DNA of 64,000 bases, from the NCBI RefSeq assembly GCF_003076635.1, contig NZ_QDKG01000003.1:124001-188000 (forward strand), given 5' to 3'. This document shows, piece after piece, positions 8,746 through 17,740 of the stretch. Source of the stretch: Sphingobacterium corticibacter (GTDB lineage: Bacteria > Bacteroidota > Bacteroidia > Sphingobacteriales > Sphingobacteriaceae). A model generated the notes under the pieces. The model was not told the origin of the DNA and did no database searches. It saw only the letters and a list, made by a program, of their open reading frames with translations. Numbering within the stretch: the first letter of the stretch is position 1; every line of letters begins with the position of its first letter. A program made the translations under genes and the position numbers.

Positions 8746-10452
8746 CTAATTTTTATTTCGCTCAGATTTAACAAATCTTACCAGATCGGCCACGTATTCT
8801 GAAGAAAAATCAAAACGAATCCCTGCTGCTTCATATATTTTACCAATAGGTTGTGTGTAACCTAGCTTCAATGCAGCAAGATATTGCGTTAGTGTCTTAT
8901 CACGATCGGATAAGTAATTTTTCCAAACAGAAATAGCTCCCAATTGCGCAAAACCGTATTCGATATAGTAAAATGGAACTTCGAAAATGTGTAATTGCTT
9001 ATGCCAAAGGTATTGTTCTGCTTCTTCGTGGCTCGTCCAGTCGGCAAAACCGTGCCCGAACTCTGCATAAATATTCTTCCAAGCTTCCGTGCGTTGCACT
9101 GGCGTATGTTCTGGATTCGTGTATAGCCAATGTTGGAACTTATCTACCGTAGCCACCCAAGGTAAGGTAGATAACACGTCGTCCATCTGTTCTTTCTTGG
9201 CACGAGCGAGATCATCCGGGTTTGGAAGGAAGTGATGCCATTGTTCCATGGATAACAACTCCATCGACATTGAGGCCAATTCTGCTACTTCCGAAGGCAC
9301 ATCTTTAAAATCATTCATGGCCAACTCTGCACTAATAAAGGTATGGATCGCATGGCCGCCTTCATGCACCATCGTGGTGAGATCGCGCATCGTACCCGTC
9401 GCATTCATAAATATAAAAGGTGCTCCTGACTCGTAAAGCGGATAATTGTAGCCACCTGGCGCTTTGCCTTTTCGGCTTTCTACATCGAATAACCCATTCG
9501 CTTTCATGGTCGTGATGCATTCGCCCATATAAGTGTGCATTGCTGCAAAAGCTTGTTCCGTTTTGTCGATCAATTCTTGACCTGAATGGAAAGGTTTTAG
9601 CGGCGCAAGATTATCCGGATCTACCTGCGTATCCCAAGGTTTTAACGTATCCAATTGCAATTTGTGTTTGCGTTCTACAGCTAACTCCTGCATTACTGGC
9701 ACGACATGATCAGCGACAGCAGTGTGGAAAGCTTCACAATCGGCTACGCTGTAATCAAAACGGCCCATAGCCACAAACATATAATCACGGTAATTATCAA
9801 ATCCAGCATTCAGCGCCACCTGATGACGAAGACGCAGCAAATCCTGAAAAATATCTTCTAAGGCTTGAGCCTGTTCCAAGCGCACCGCACTAATAGCCTC
9901 CCAAGCTTCTTGGCGAACGGCGCGATCGGTATCCAACAATCGTGTGGCAGCCTGTTGCATTGTATATTCTTCGCCTTGGAGCTTCACGGTCATACCGCCT
10001 ACGATCGCCTGATACGCTTGTTGTTTCAGTTGTATATCCGTAAATAGGGGAATATTTTCGGCACGAAAGATCTCTAAAGCTTTTTTGACCTTACGCAGAT
10101 AGATGAAGTATTGATCTTGATCGAGTTTAGCCGTCCATGGATTAGCCATCAGCTTCTGATCTAATTCATTTTGGATAGGAGCAATTTTAGGCTCAATTTC
10201 CGTCGTGAAATAGCGAAAGTTTTCTGCATATTCTTCATTGTCGGTATGGCAGGTCATCTGGATGTAGCGCCAAGCCTGATCTTCTTGTAGTACAGCCTCC
10301 AGTTCATTGCGATCGAGCATCCACTTTTCTAAACTTGCTAAATCGTTGATTTCGCGGCTCAATAATTCATGGTATAAAAGATCCAAATTCTCCCACACGA
10401 TGGGTAGATCATGCGGCACATATGTTCTTGGCTTTGCCAGTGTAGTCTTCAT
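8746..10452 (-). CDS. M3 family oligoendopeptidase (PepF-like)
   Basis: Cytoplasmic zinc metallopeptidase that trims oligopeptides, 568 residues, the usual length for the M3B oligoendopeptidase F branch. The zinc site is HEGGH at residues 363-367 inside MVHEGGHAIH, with the downstream Glu of SEVAELASMSME as probable third ligand. FYYIEYGFAQLGA near 490 matches the family's conserved substrate-side Tyr/Gly region. There is no signal peptide. The ATG at 10452 begins MKTTLAKPRTYVPHDLPIVW, and no better start exists. A small membrane protein gene follows. Its start region lies 133 bases from divergent lepA. Confidence 0.92.
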   Translation of the reverse strand: MKTTLAKPRTYVPHDLPIVWENLDLLYHELLSREINDLASLEKWMLDRNELEAVLQEDQAWRYIQMTCHTDNEEYAENFRYFTTEIEPKIAPIQNELDQKLMANPWTAKLDQDQYFIYLRKVKKALEIFRAENIPLFTDIQLKQQAYQAIVGGMTVKLQGEEYTMQQAATRLLDTDRAVRQEAWEAISAVRLEQAQALEDIFQDLLRLRHQVALNAGFDNYRDYMFVAMGRFDYSVADCEAFHTAVADHVVPVMQELAVERKHKLQLDTLKPWDTQVDPDNLAPLKPFHSGQELIDKTEQAFAAMHTYMGECITTMKANGLFDVESRKGKAPGGYNYPLYESGAPFIFMNATGTMRDLTTMVHEGGHAIHTFISAELAMNDFKDVPSEVAELASMSMELLSMEQWHHFLPNPDDLARAKKEQMDDVLSTLPWVATVDKFQHWLYTNPEHTPVQRTEAWKNIYAEFGHGFADWTSHEEAEQYLWHKQLHIFEVPFYYIEYGFAQLGAISVWKNYLSDRDKTLTQYLAALKLGYTQPIGKIYEAAGIRFDFSSEYVADLVRFVKSERNKN

Positions 10453-10544
10453 ATTATCTTTATTAGTAATGATGCACGAAATTACTTATTTTTTAGATAG
10501 CTTAATTGCTGGATCAAGCATGCAAAAAAGCGCATTGAAATAAC

Positions 10545-10552
10545 TATATTTG
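10545..10552 (+). promoter_or_regulatory. Bacteroidota -7 promoter element for lepA
   Basis: TATATTTG matches the TAnnTTTG -7 consensus and sits 33 bases before the chosen ATG at 10586. No TTG at the ideal 19-20 base spacing is present. The element overlaps a TTG at 10550 that would otherwise extend the lepA reading frame by 12 codons, which argues against that start. Confidence 0.6.
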
Positions 10553-10585
10553 CCGATTATAAAAAGAGAGACTGTAGAACCTAGT

Positions 10586-12376
10586 ATGGAGCATATACGC
10601 AATTTTTGCATCATCGCGCACATTGATCACGGAAAGAGCACCTTGGCCGATAGATTGTTGGAATTCACCAACACCATTACGCAGCGCGAAGCGCAAGCGC
10701 AATTATTGGACAACATGGATTTGGAGCGGGAGCGGGGCATCACGATCAAAAGTCATGCAATCCAAATGGATTTCATCCGCGACGGGCAAAAATATACGCT
10801 CAACTTAATTGATACGCCGGGCCACGTCGATTTTTCGTACGAAGTATCACGTTCTATCGCAGCTTGCGAAGGCGCTTTACTGATTGTAGATGCGTCGCAA
10901 GGTATACAAGCACAAACAATTTCAAACTTATACTTGGCGCTAGAGCACGATCTGGAGATTATTCCGATCTTAAACAAGATGGATTTGCCAGGGGCGATGC
11001 CCGAGGAAGTGAAAGATCAGATCGTAGATTTGATCGGTGGCAAGCGCGAAGATATTATTCCAGCTTCTGGAAAAACAGGATTAGGTATTCCAGCTATTTT
11101 GGATGCCATTATTGATCGTATTCCTGCGCCAGTCGGCGATCCAAAAGGCGAATTGCAAGCCTTGATTTTTGACTCAGTATTCAATTCTTTCCGCGGTATC
11201 ATGGCCTATTTCAAAGTAGAAAACGGCGAAATCCGCAAAGGCGACAAAGTGAAATTTGTGGCTACAGGAAGAGAATATTTTGCAGACGAGATTGGTACGT
11301 TGAAGCTCAATCAAGTTGCTAAAGACGTCATCAAAACGGGTGACGTAGGTTATATTATTTCTGGAATTAAGGAAGCCAGAGAGGTAAAGGTAGGAGATAC
11401 CATCACGCACAAAGATCGTCCTTGTGCTTCTGCTATTCAAGGTTTTGAAGAAGTAAAGCCGATGGTTTTCGCCGGTATCTATCCAGTAGATACCGAAGAT
11501 TACGAAGAGTTGCGTGAATCAATGCATCGCTTGCAATTGAATGATGCGTCGTTGGTATTCGAACCCGAATCTTCCGCGGCCTTAGGATTTGGTTTCCGAT
11601 GTGGATTTTTGGGAATGCTTCACATGGAGATTATCCAAGAACGTCTGGAACGCGAATTTAATATGACGGTGATTACCACCGTACCCAACGTGTCGTACAA
11701 AGCTTATCTGACGAAAGATAAGGAAGAAATCGTGGTGCATAACCCATCTGATCTTCCAGATCCAAGTAAGCTCGACATCATCGAAGAGCCGTATATCAAA
11801 GCCAATATCATTACCAAATCTGATTTCGTAGGGCCAGTCATGTCTCTATGTATTCAGAAACGTGGTACGATCGTCAATCAATCGTACTTGACGTCGGATC
11901 GGGTAGAATTGGTTTTTGAAATGCCGATGGGAGAGATTGTATTCGATTTTTATGATAAATTGAAAACAATATCTAAAGGCTATGCTTCGTTTGATTATCA
12001 TCAAATAGGTTATCGCACATCGGATTTGGTTCGTTTGGATATTCGATTGAATGATGAGCCGGTAGATGCGCTATCCTCGCTTATCCACCGAAGCAATGCG
12101 TATGATTTTGGTAAGAAGATCTGTGAAAAACTAAAAGAACTTTTGCCTCGTCAGCAGTTTGAAATTCGTATTCAAGCTTCCATCGGTGCTAAGATTATTG
12201 CGCGCGAAACCATTTCGGCATTACGTAAAGATGTAACGGCTAAATGTTATGGTGGTGATATTTCCCGTAAACGTAAGTTGCTGGAAAAACAGAAAAAAGG
12301 AAAGAAACGCATGCGTTCGGTAGGTAACGTGGAGATTCCACAATCGGCGTTTATGGCGGTGCTCAAATTGGACTAA
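10586..12376 (+). CDS. lepA: Elongation factor 4 (LepA) GTPase
   Basis: Ribosome-associated translational GTPase, 596 residues as expected. Visible motifs: G1 AHIDHGKS (11-18), RERGITIKS switch I, G3 DTPGHVDF, G4 NKMDLPGA, and the LepA-specific C-terminal region ending [17 protein letters not shown] with KRMRSVG. The ATG at 10586 gives the standard [18 protein letters not shown] start. The TTG at 10550 in the same frame falls inside the -7 promoter element and is rejected. folD follows after 31 bases and is probably co-transcribed. Confidence 0.97.
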   Translation: MEHIRNFCIIAHIDHGKSTLADRLLEFTNTITQREAQAQLLDNMDLERERGITIKSHAIQMDFIRDGQKYTLNLIDTPGHVDFSYEVSRSIAACEGALLIVDASQGIQAQTISNLYLALEHDLEIIPILNKMDLPGAMPEEVKDQIVDLIGGKREDIIPASGKTGLGIPAILDAIIDRIPAPVGDPKGELQALIFDSVFNSFRGIMAYFKVENGEIRKGDKVKFVATGREYFADEIGTLKLNQVAKDVIKTGDVGYIISGIKEAREVKVGDTITHKDRPCASAIQGFEEVKPMVFAGIYPVDTEDYEELRESMHRLQLNDASLVFEPESSAALGFGFRCGFLGMLHMEIIQERLEREFNMTVITTVPNVSYKAYLTKDKEEIVVHNPSDLPDPSKLDIIEEPYIKANIITKSDFVGPVMSLCIQKRGTIVNQSYLTSDRVELVFEMPMGEIVFDFYDKLKTISKGYASFDYHQIGYRTSDLVRLDIRLNDEPVDALSSLIHRSNAYDFGKKICEKLKELLPRQQFEIRIQASIGAKIIARETISALRKDVTAKCYGGDISRKRKLLEKQKKGKKRMRSVGNVEIPQSAFMAVLKLD

Positions 12377-12407
12377 TCTAAAATTTTAAGATCATAAATT
12401 ATACAAT

Positions 12408-13292
12408 ATGCAATTACTAGACGGTAAAGTCGTATCGGCCAAGATAAAAGAAGATATTAAGCAGGAAGCTGCCGAATTTTTACAGGAAAAAGGTCGTAAA
12501 CCGCATTTGGTCGCTATTTTGGTGGGGAATGATGGTGGAAGCGAAACTTACGTGGCCAGTAAAATGCGTAATTGTGAAATGGTGGGATTCGACTCGACAA
12601 ATATTCGCTATGATGTAGAAATCAGCGAAGCGGAATTGATCGCTAAAATCGAAGAAATCAATACGGACGCTACGATCGATGGCTTAATTGTGCAATTGCC
12701 ATTGCCACCGCATATTGATCCAGAAAAAATTACAGCAGCCATCGACTACCGCAAAGATGTGGATGGTTTTCACCCCGTAAACTTGGGTAGAATGCAGCGC
12801 AATTTGCCTTGCTTCATTCCGGCTACGCCGTACGGAATTATGTTGATGTTGGAACATTATAACATTGATACAGCAGGCAAGAAGGCAGTTATCGTAGGGA
12901 GAAGTAATATTGTGGGTTCGCCGATGAGTATCTTGCTAGCACGCAATACTCAACCAGGAAACTGTACCGTAACGATAACCCACAGTCGCACGCAAAATCT
13001 TCGTGAAGAAGTATTGCAAGGAGATATTGTCGTTGCTGCGATTGGCAAGAAAAACTTTGTCACCGCTGATATGGTTAAAGAAGGCGCTGTCGTGATCGAT
13101 GTCGGTATCAACCGCGAGACCTCTACCGAAACCAAATCGGGCTTCAAGTTATTTGGTGATGTGGATTATGAAAATGTAGCGCCAAAGGCATCTTGGATTA
13201 CTCCAGTTCCCGGAGGTGTCGGTTTAATGACGATAGTGGGTTTACTCAAAAACACACTAGAGGCTGCTAAAGGCACCATCTACAAAGACTAA
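12408..13292 (+). CDS. folD: Bifunctional methylenetetrahydrofolate dehydrogenase/cyclohydrolase
   Basis: FolD interconverts 5,10-methylene- and 10-formyl-tetrahydrofolate using NADP in the cytoplasm. At 294 residues it has the family length. Family motifs visible: YVASKMRNCEMVGF with the catalytic Lys of YxxxK, VQLPLPPHI, DVDGFHPVNLGR, PATPYGIMLML, the nucleotide-binding IVGRSNIVGSPMSILL, and ITPVPGGVGLMTIVGLL. It starts 31 bases after lepA with no terminator between, so the two likely form an operon. A hairpin at 13318-13346 follows its stop and overlaps the start of the next gene. Confidence 0.97.
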   Translation: MQLLDGKVVSAKIKEDIKQEAAEFLQEKGRKPHLVAILVGNDGGSETYVASKMRNCEMVGFDSTNIRYDVEISEAELIAKIEEINTDATIDGLIVQLPLPPHIDPEKITAAIDYRKDVDGFHPVNLGRMQRNLPCFIPATPYGIMLMLEHYNIDTAGKKAVIVGRSNIVGSPMSILLARNTQPGNCTVTITHSRTQNLREEVLQGDIVVAAIGKKNFVTADMVKEGAVVIDVGINRETSTETKSGFKLFGDVDYENVAPKASWITPVPGGVGLMTIVGLLKNTLEAAKGTIYKD

Positions 13293-13317
13293 TATTTGGT
13301 ATAGAAATTGCCTTAAT

Positions 13318-13346
13318 ATGAGCGTAAACTTAAATTTTACGCTCAT
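13318..13346 (+). promoter_or_regulatory. Hairpin between folD and the downstream lipoprotein, covering its start codon
   Basis: ATGAGCGTAAA at 13318-13328 pairs with TTTACGCTCAT at 13336-13346 (11 base pairs, 7-base loop). The right arm includes the first two bases of the ATG at 13345 chosen for the lipoprotein, and the left arm contains an in-frame ATG at 13318. There is no T run after it, so it is not an obvious terminator. It may limit read-through translation from folD (inference). Confidence 0.5.
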
Positions 13347-13794
13347 GTATAAATCTTCCCTTTTTATCGCCGCACTATCTGCGACTATGCTCGTCGGGTG
13401 CAATCAAAGTCAACAACAGGATGATTCTGTTGCGAAGGATGCAGATACTATATCTGCCACACCTGGGCAGCGCTTGGATCATGCTATCGAAAAAGTAGAG
13501 CAAAGTGCCGATCGCACGAGTCAACTAGCAAAAGAAGAATTGGACAAAGCGGAAGCCGCTATGGAAAAAGCGAAGCGAGATCTGGCAGATGCTAAAAAAC
13601 GGGGCGATGCCAAAGCGGAGAGCGAAGCCCAAAAAGCTTTGGACAAAGCAACTGGCATTTGGGAAAACACCAAGAAAGCAGCTAATCGTGCCGTAGATGC
13701 GACTGAAAAAGCAGCACGCAAAACTGGCGCAGCAGTAGATACATCGGTACAAAGAGCCAGCCGTAAAGTGAATGATCTGTTCGATAAAGACTAA
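13345..13794 (+). CDS. Alanine/lysine-rich coiled-coil lipoprotein
   Basis: About 149 residues. MYKSSLFIAALSATMLVGC is a lipoprotein signal with lipobox LVGC, so the mature protein begins at Cys19 and is membrane-anchored. The rest is almost entirely charged, alanine-rich helix (LDKAEAAMEKAKRDLADAKK), with heptad-like spacing and repeated AxxAxxKA patterns, resembling LEA-like or YtxH-like periplasmic helical proteins. I do not recognise a specific family. The longer start at 13318 adds MSVNLNFTL before the signal and is less likely. The start lies in the hairpin described at 13318-13346. Confidence 0.75.
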   Translation: MYKSSLFIAALSATMLVGCNQSQQQDDSVAKDADTISATPGQRLDHAIEKVEQSADRTSQLAKEELDKAEAAMEKAKRDLADAKKRGDAKAESEAQKALDKATGIWENTKKAANRAVDATEKAARKTGAAVDTSVQRASRKVNDLFDKD

Positions 13795-13820
13795 TTTATT
13801 TACTTCTCAATTGCTTATCT

Positions 13821-14240
13821 ATGCCACTAACTTCTAAATACGCCGCATTAATTAATCTTTTGAATGATCTAAAAGTAGATCAGCTGAATATACAGGAGGA
13901 GAACAATGTATTGCACATTTCAGGTGTTACTTCTTCGGTAGATGCCAAGCACAAGGCTTGGGATTTGTACAATCGCATTGATCCCAATTATATTTCTGAA
14001 GATCTAGCCCTCGAGTTGAGCGTAAAAACCGATGAAGAGCTGAAAGTCGTTAGCATCAATTGTGTAGACGAACCTTTTGTAGCTTTACGACGTGGACCAG
14101 GCGTCAATCAGCCTGTGATTGCCGAACTGAAACATGGTGATCGTGTTCAGATCTTGGGATTGACTGGGCAAAATTGGTGTCTGGTTAGGATTACTGATTT
14201 ATTGGAGGGTTACGTTTACGTCGATTATCTATCAGTATAG
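13821..14240 (+). CDS. BON-like plus bacterial SH3 domain protein
   Basis: 139 residues, no signal peptide. The N-terminal half (about 1-85) has the pattern of a BON/LysM-adjacent small domain (LHISGVTSSVDAKHKAWDLYNRIDP, then ELKVVSINCVDEP). The C-terminal half (about 80-139) is an SH3b fold: VALRRGPGVNQPVIAELKHGDRVQILG, then NWCLVRITDLLEGYVYVDYLSV. SH3b domains usually bind peptidoglycan or peptides, but a cytoplasmic location is implied here. It lies 26 bases after the lipoprotein gene and could be part of that transcript. Function unknown. Confidence 0.75.
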   Translation: MPLTSKYAALINLLNDLKVDQLNIQEENNVLHISGVTSSVDAKHKAWDLYNRIDPNYISEDLALELSVKTDEELKVVSINCVDEPFVALRRGPGVNQPVIAELKHGDRVQILGLTGQNWCLVRITDLLEGYVYVDYLSV

Positions 14241-14322
14241 ATGTTATTTATTTTACGGAAATAAGATCTTACGATTTGGATTTATTCCAAATAGTATTTA
14301 GATTTGTTCCAGTTAGATAAAT

Positions 14323-14682
14323 ATGATCTGTCCCTTAGCAAACGTAGAAAAGGTGTTCGATACAGAACACGGTGTGGTATACCAATGTAGCCGTCAGAAC
14401 TGCTATTGGTTAGAATTTCAGGGAACAACAACTGCATTCAAGATTTCTGATCTTTTCTTGTTCAAGAAACGCATTGATGCGATTGATATTGAAGCGATGC
14501 TATCTGAATCCTCTAGATCATATGATTTTGAAATCGTGATGCCTTTCCGTACGGAACGGTGTTATTTGCTAAACGTATCTGACATCCTCAATCTCAGAGA
14601 AATTCTTGCTGGTACTAAGTTTATGATTCAGCTCAATAGCGAAGTAAAACGCTGTTTACGTCGTGGTTGTGTGATTGCCTAA
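14323..14682 (+). CDS. Conserved hypothetical protein, 119 residues
   Basis: A compact soluble protein with the pattern CPLANVEKVFDTEHGVVYQC followed by NCYWLEFQGTTTAFK and a C-terminal RCLRRGCVIA. The four N-terminal and two C-terminal Cys residues might bind metal, but no classical CxxC pair is seen. I believe Bacteroidota genomes carry short orthologues of unknown function (possibly DUF6686), from memory and not certain. No signal peptide. It is on the same strand as ferritin, 179 bases upstream of it. Confidence 0.7.
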   Translation: MICPLANVEKVFDTEHGVVYQCSRQNCYWLEFQGTTTAFKISDLFLFKKRIDAIDIEAMLSESSRSYDFEIVMPFRTERCYLLNVSDILNLREILAGTKFMIQLNSEVKRCLRRGCVIA

Positions 14683-14787
14683 GTCGCATTTATAATTATA
14701 CTGATTCTAAAGAACTTACAGATCTAAAGCGTAATTTAGACTGAATTCGTATTGTATTTTTTTTATCCTAATTGTTTCCTGCCGCTG

Positions 14788-14795
14788 TATCTTTG
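14788..14795 (+). promoter_or_regulatory. -7 promoter element for ferritin
   Basis: TATCTTTG matches TAnnTTTG and lies 66 bases before the ferritin ATG. A TTG is present 13 bases upstream, shorter than the ideal 19-20 spacing, so the -33 element is uncertain. Confidence 0.5.
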
Positions 14796-14861
14796 TATCA
14801 AACAAAAGCGAGATACATCCTGTTATCACGGTGTATTTAGTTTTTATAAAATAGATATAAC

Positions 14862-15389
14862 ATGAAAGATTTATTAAAATTAAAATCTTCTTTAGCAGAA
14901 GAAATAGAAAACATATTGAATGCACAGATTAAGGTGGAAGCTCATGCATCTGCTTTGTACCTAGCGATGTCTAGCTGGTGTGATGATCAAGGTTTTGATA
15001 ATGCAGCAGCTTTCTTCGCACGTCAATCTGACGAGGAACGTGCGCACATGTTGAAATTATTTAAATATGTTGGTGATCGTGGTGGTCGTGCCATTTCTCC
15101 AGAAATCACCAACGTACCTACAGACTTTGAGTCTTTCCGTGGTGTATTTGAGCAAACTTTGGAGCAAGAAATGTTCGTTACCGAGCAGTTCAATAATATT
15201 GCTGACGTTTGTATGAAATCGAAAGATTACGTGACGTTTAACTTCGTACAATGGTTCTTAGAAGAGCAAGTAGAAGAGGAATACGTAGCACGCCGTATCA
15301 TCGAATTATTTGATGTGATTGGTGAGCAAGGAACTGGCCAGTGGGAAATTGACAAACACTTGGTGAAAGTAACTTTTGACGAAGCTTAG
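14862..15389 (+). CDS. ftnA: Ferritin (FtnA type)
   Basis: Iron-storage 24-mer subunit, 175 residues, a single four-helix bundle. Ferroxidase-centre residues can be followed in EVEAHASALYLAMSSW (Glu plus Tyr), SDEERAHMLKLF (ExxH), EQTLEQEMFVTEQ and VQWFLEEQVEEE. The spacing matches bacterial non-haem ferritin rather than Dps or bacterioferritin. It appears monocistronic, with a -7 element at 14788 and a strong terminator at 15414-15451. No Fur-box-like palindrome was recognised upstream. Confidence 0.95.
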   Translation: MKDLLKLKSSLAEEIENILNAQIKVEAHASALYLAMSSWCDDQGFDNAAAFFARQSDEERAHMLKLFKYVGDRGGRAISPEITNVPTDFESFRGVFEQTLEQEMFVTEQFNNIADVCMKSKDYVTFNFVQWFLEEQVEEEYVARRIIELFDVIGEQGTGQWEIDKHLVKVTFDEA

Positions 15390-15413
15390 TTATCACTGAG
15401 TTTTAATAAGAAC

Positions 15414-15451
15414 AAAAAATGGTAGTGAGCAATAGCTGACTACCATTTTTT
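15414..15451. terminator. Bidirectional terminator between ferritin and glutaminase genes
   Basis: AAAAAATGGTAG (15414-15425) pairs with CTACCATTTTTT (15440-15451), 14-base loop. A and T runs on both ends let it work for both convergent genes. Confidence 0.85.
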
Positions 15452-15473
15452 GTTTTTGACAGAATGATAAGTT

Positions 15474-16745
15474 CTACTTAGCTATATCTTCCAAATCCTG
15501 ATATACATGTGGTTCGAAGTCTGATGGCGTTTTTGCATGAGGTACGATGTTTTCAGGATCGACCAAAGCAACATTGTGTCCATCCGCCCTCAACCGGTCG
15601 ATACCATCTAATAACATGCGTCGGCCTACATCGTTTACCAAGGAGATATGACTTAGGTCTAAGATTATGGTGCCGCCGTCTTGCTCTTCATCTTGTAATT
15701 TACGTAATAGACGTTCGGCGTCTGTAAATTGCAAAACGCCATGCAGTTTGTACACTTTTAACCCAGGTCGAATTTGTTCGACATCATGATCATTGACGAT
15801 CACGCGCGAAGATGGAACGCCTTCGAGCAAATGCAAACCCATATCGCGAGACATCTGCTGCATAATATCTATACCACGAACACTATTGCCAAAGCGATCT
15901 AGTTTTGGTGAAAAAACCGCAAGTCCAACTTGACCAGGAAGCACACCAATAATACCGCCTGATACACCGCTTTTGGCAGGGATCCCCACATTGGCCAACC
16001 AATCACCCGCCGCATTGTACATACCACAAGTGGTCATGACCGTCAATACTTGGCGTACTGTTTTGTGGCTGAAAATGCGTTCACCAGTTCTCGGAAGAAT
16101 GCCATCATTGACCAAAACACTCATCATATTAACCAGATCTTTCACCGTCACATTGATTGAGCATTGTTTCAAATAGCTTTCTACGATTTCGACCGGGTCG
16201 CTTTCCAGAATATTAAAATTTCGTAGGGAGTAACCAATCGATAGATTTCGAAAAGCCGTTTCTTTTTCAGATTGGAAAATAGCAAGATCAAAAGACAATT
16301 CACGTCCGGCCAACTGACTAAAAAACTGACGAACGGTTTCTGCTCGACAATCGTTTTCTGCTTTTGGTATCAAAGAATGTACGGTAATAGCACCCGAATT
16401 GATCATCGGATTTTTGGGTTTTATCCGATCATCTGTCTGATCGAGCGAGATCTCGTTAAATGCTTCGCCAGAAGGCTCAACGCCTACTTTCTGCATCACA
16501 GCCTCCAGTCGGAGCTTTTCTACGACGTAGGCATAGGTAAATGCCTTCGAGATGGATTGTATACTAAACTCGTAATCATCGTCGCCAACGCTATAAAGCA
16601 AACCATCTAGTGTTATTAGTGCGACGGCTAACTTATTAGGATCTGCCGAAGCAAGCTCTGGAATATAATCGGCCAACTCGCCACCGTGGGCGGTTTTACA
16701 ATTTCGCAAAAGGTCGGCTAGGTAATCAGGAACAGGTGTATTCAT
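15474..16745 (-). CDS. glsA: Glutaminase A fused to a C-terminal STAS domain
   Basis: Hydrolyses glutamine to glutamate and ammonia in the cytoplasm. Residues 1 to about 310 form the serine-dependent, beta-lactamase-fold glutaminase: SxxK as Ser64-Ile-Ser-Lys67, the motif MINSGAITVHSLI, and KSGVSGGIIGVLPG near the C-terminal side of the fold. Residues from about 320 are a STAS domain (VYKLHGVLQFTDAERLL, then TIILDLSHISLVNDVGRRML). Its position of the anti-sigma-antagonist phosphoserine reads VNDVG, so classical phosphorylation is unlikely. Stand-alone glutaminases are about 305 residues, so 423 reflects the fusion. Such glutaminase-STAS fusions are known in other bacteria. Monocistronic, ATG at 16745. 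Confidence 0.92.
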   Translation of the reverse strand: MNTPVPDYLADLLRNCKTAHGGELADYIPELASADPNKLAVALITLDGLLYSVGDDDYEFSIQSISKAFTYAYVVEKLRLEAVMQKVGVEPSGEAFNEISLDQTDDRIKPKNPMINSGAITVHSLIPKAENDCRAETVRQFFSQLAGRELSFDLAIFQSEKETAFRNLSIGYSLRNFNILESDPVEIVESYLKQCSINVTVKDLVNMMSVLVNDGILPRTGERIFSHKTVRQVLTVMTTCGMYNAAGDWLANVGIPAKSGVSGGIIGVLPGQVGLAVFSPKLDRFGNSVRGIDIMQQMSRDMGLHLLEGVPSSRVIVNDHDVEQIRPGLKVYKLHGVLQFTDAERLLRKLQDEEQDGGTIILDLSHISLVNDVGRRMLLDGIDRLRADGHNVALVDPENIVPHAKTPSDFEPHVYQDLEDIAK

Positions 16746-16844
16746 TTAAAATAATGTCTAGTGATGGTACATAAAGCATTTTGTGCCTGCTTTGTTACCA
16801 CAATATCCGATCCTAATTTGGTGTGGACAGATATTTAGCACCGA

Positions 16845-17732
16845 TTAGTGGAATGTTTGACGGAATTCTAATGGCGATAAGCTTGTTTTCTTTTTGAAGA
16901 GCGTGCTAAAAGATTGCGCATGTTCGAAACCTAAGGCATAGGCGATTTCGCCCACCGATAGGCTTGTTGTAGATAGTTTTTCTTTCGCTTTTGAGATCAA
17001 CTTTTCGTGAATATGCTGTTGTGTATTTTGGCCAGTATGCATCCGGAGCAGGTCGCTAAGGTAATTGGGGGAGAGGTTCATTTGCTCCGCTAAATAATGT
17101 ACCGTCAGCAAAGCATTGACATCGTCTTTGAAGTACTCATCTAGTAGTTGTTTGAACTTAGTGAGCAGTCCCGAGTTATTGTTCTTCCGAGTCAAAAACT
17201 GCCGCTCATAAAACCGATCAGCGTATTTCAATAAACTCTCGATATGCGTTAGAATAATATCTTGCGTATGCTTATCAATATGCTGGCACTCTTGGTCAAT
17301 TTTGAGCAAGATACAGATTAAATTATCTTCTTCTTCCGCAGAAAGATGTAGCGCTTCGTTCACAGAATAATCGAAAAAGCCGTACGCGTGAATGCTATTT
17401 GCCAGTGTGTGTTGCAAGAGCAAGTCTGGATGGAAGATGAGCAGGTAACCGGATCCGCATTCTATATTTTGCAGATCCAGCTGTTGCACTTGATTAGGAC
17501 CAGTAAAACTCAATACTCCTTTATCATAATCGTAGTGCTGTTGTCCATACCTTATCTTGCCTTTCACATCGCGTTTCAGTGCTACGCAATAAAAGCGATT
17601 TACGAAACCATTCCAGATATCATCTTCCAAGAAAATACTTTCAGTGAGATTAATCACCGTCACTAAAGGATGCCGCGGTTCTGGCAAAGAAAGCAAGCGG
17701 TGAAATTCGGATATGGAGTTGATCGATTGCAT
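16845..17732 (-). CDS. AraC family transcriptional regulator
   Basis: 295 residues. The N-terminal part (1-180) is a cupin-like sensing region of the AraC type without recognised ligand. The C-terminal double helix-turn-helix spans about 195-293: VHYLAEQMNLSPNYLSDLLR, then VGEIAYALGFEHAQSFSTLF and the closing LSPLEFRQTFH. The ATG at 17732 is chosen; a TTG two codons upstream is also open. It starts 8 bases after the aldo-keto reductase stop, so the two are one operon and the regulator probably controls that reductase (inference). Confidence 0.9.
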   Translation of the reverse strand: MQSINSISEFHRLLSLPEPRHPLVTVINLTESIFLEDDIWNGFVNRFYCVALKRDVKGKIRYGQQHYDYDKGVLSFTGPNQVQQLDLQNIECGSGYLLIFHPDLLLQHTLANSIHAYGFFDYSVNEALHLSAEEEDNLICILLKIDQECQHIDKHTQDIILTHIESLLKYADRFYERQFLTRKNNNSGLLTKFKQLLDEYFKDDVNALLTVHYLAEQMNLSPNYLSDLLRMHTGQNTQQHIHEKLISKAKEKLSTTSLSVGEIAYALGFEHAQSFSTLFKKKTSLSPLEFRQTFH

Positions 17733-17740
17733 ACTCAAAT

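Noticed and set aside
10550..10585. Upstream TTG start extending lepA by 12 codons
   Set aside because: It lies inside the -7 promoter element TATATTTG and the extra residues are not part of LepA.
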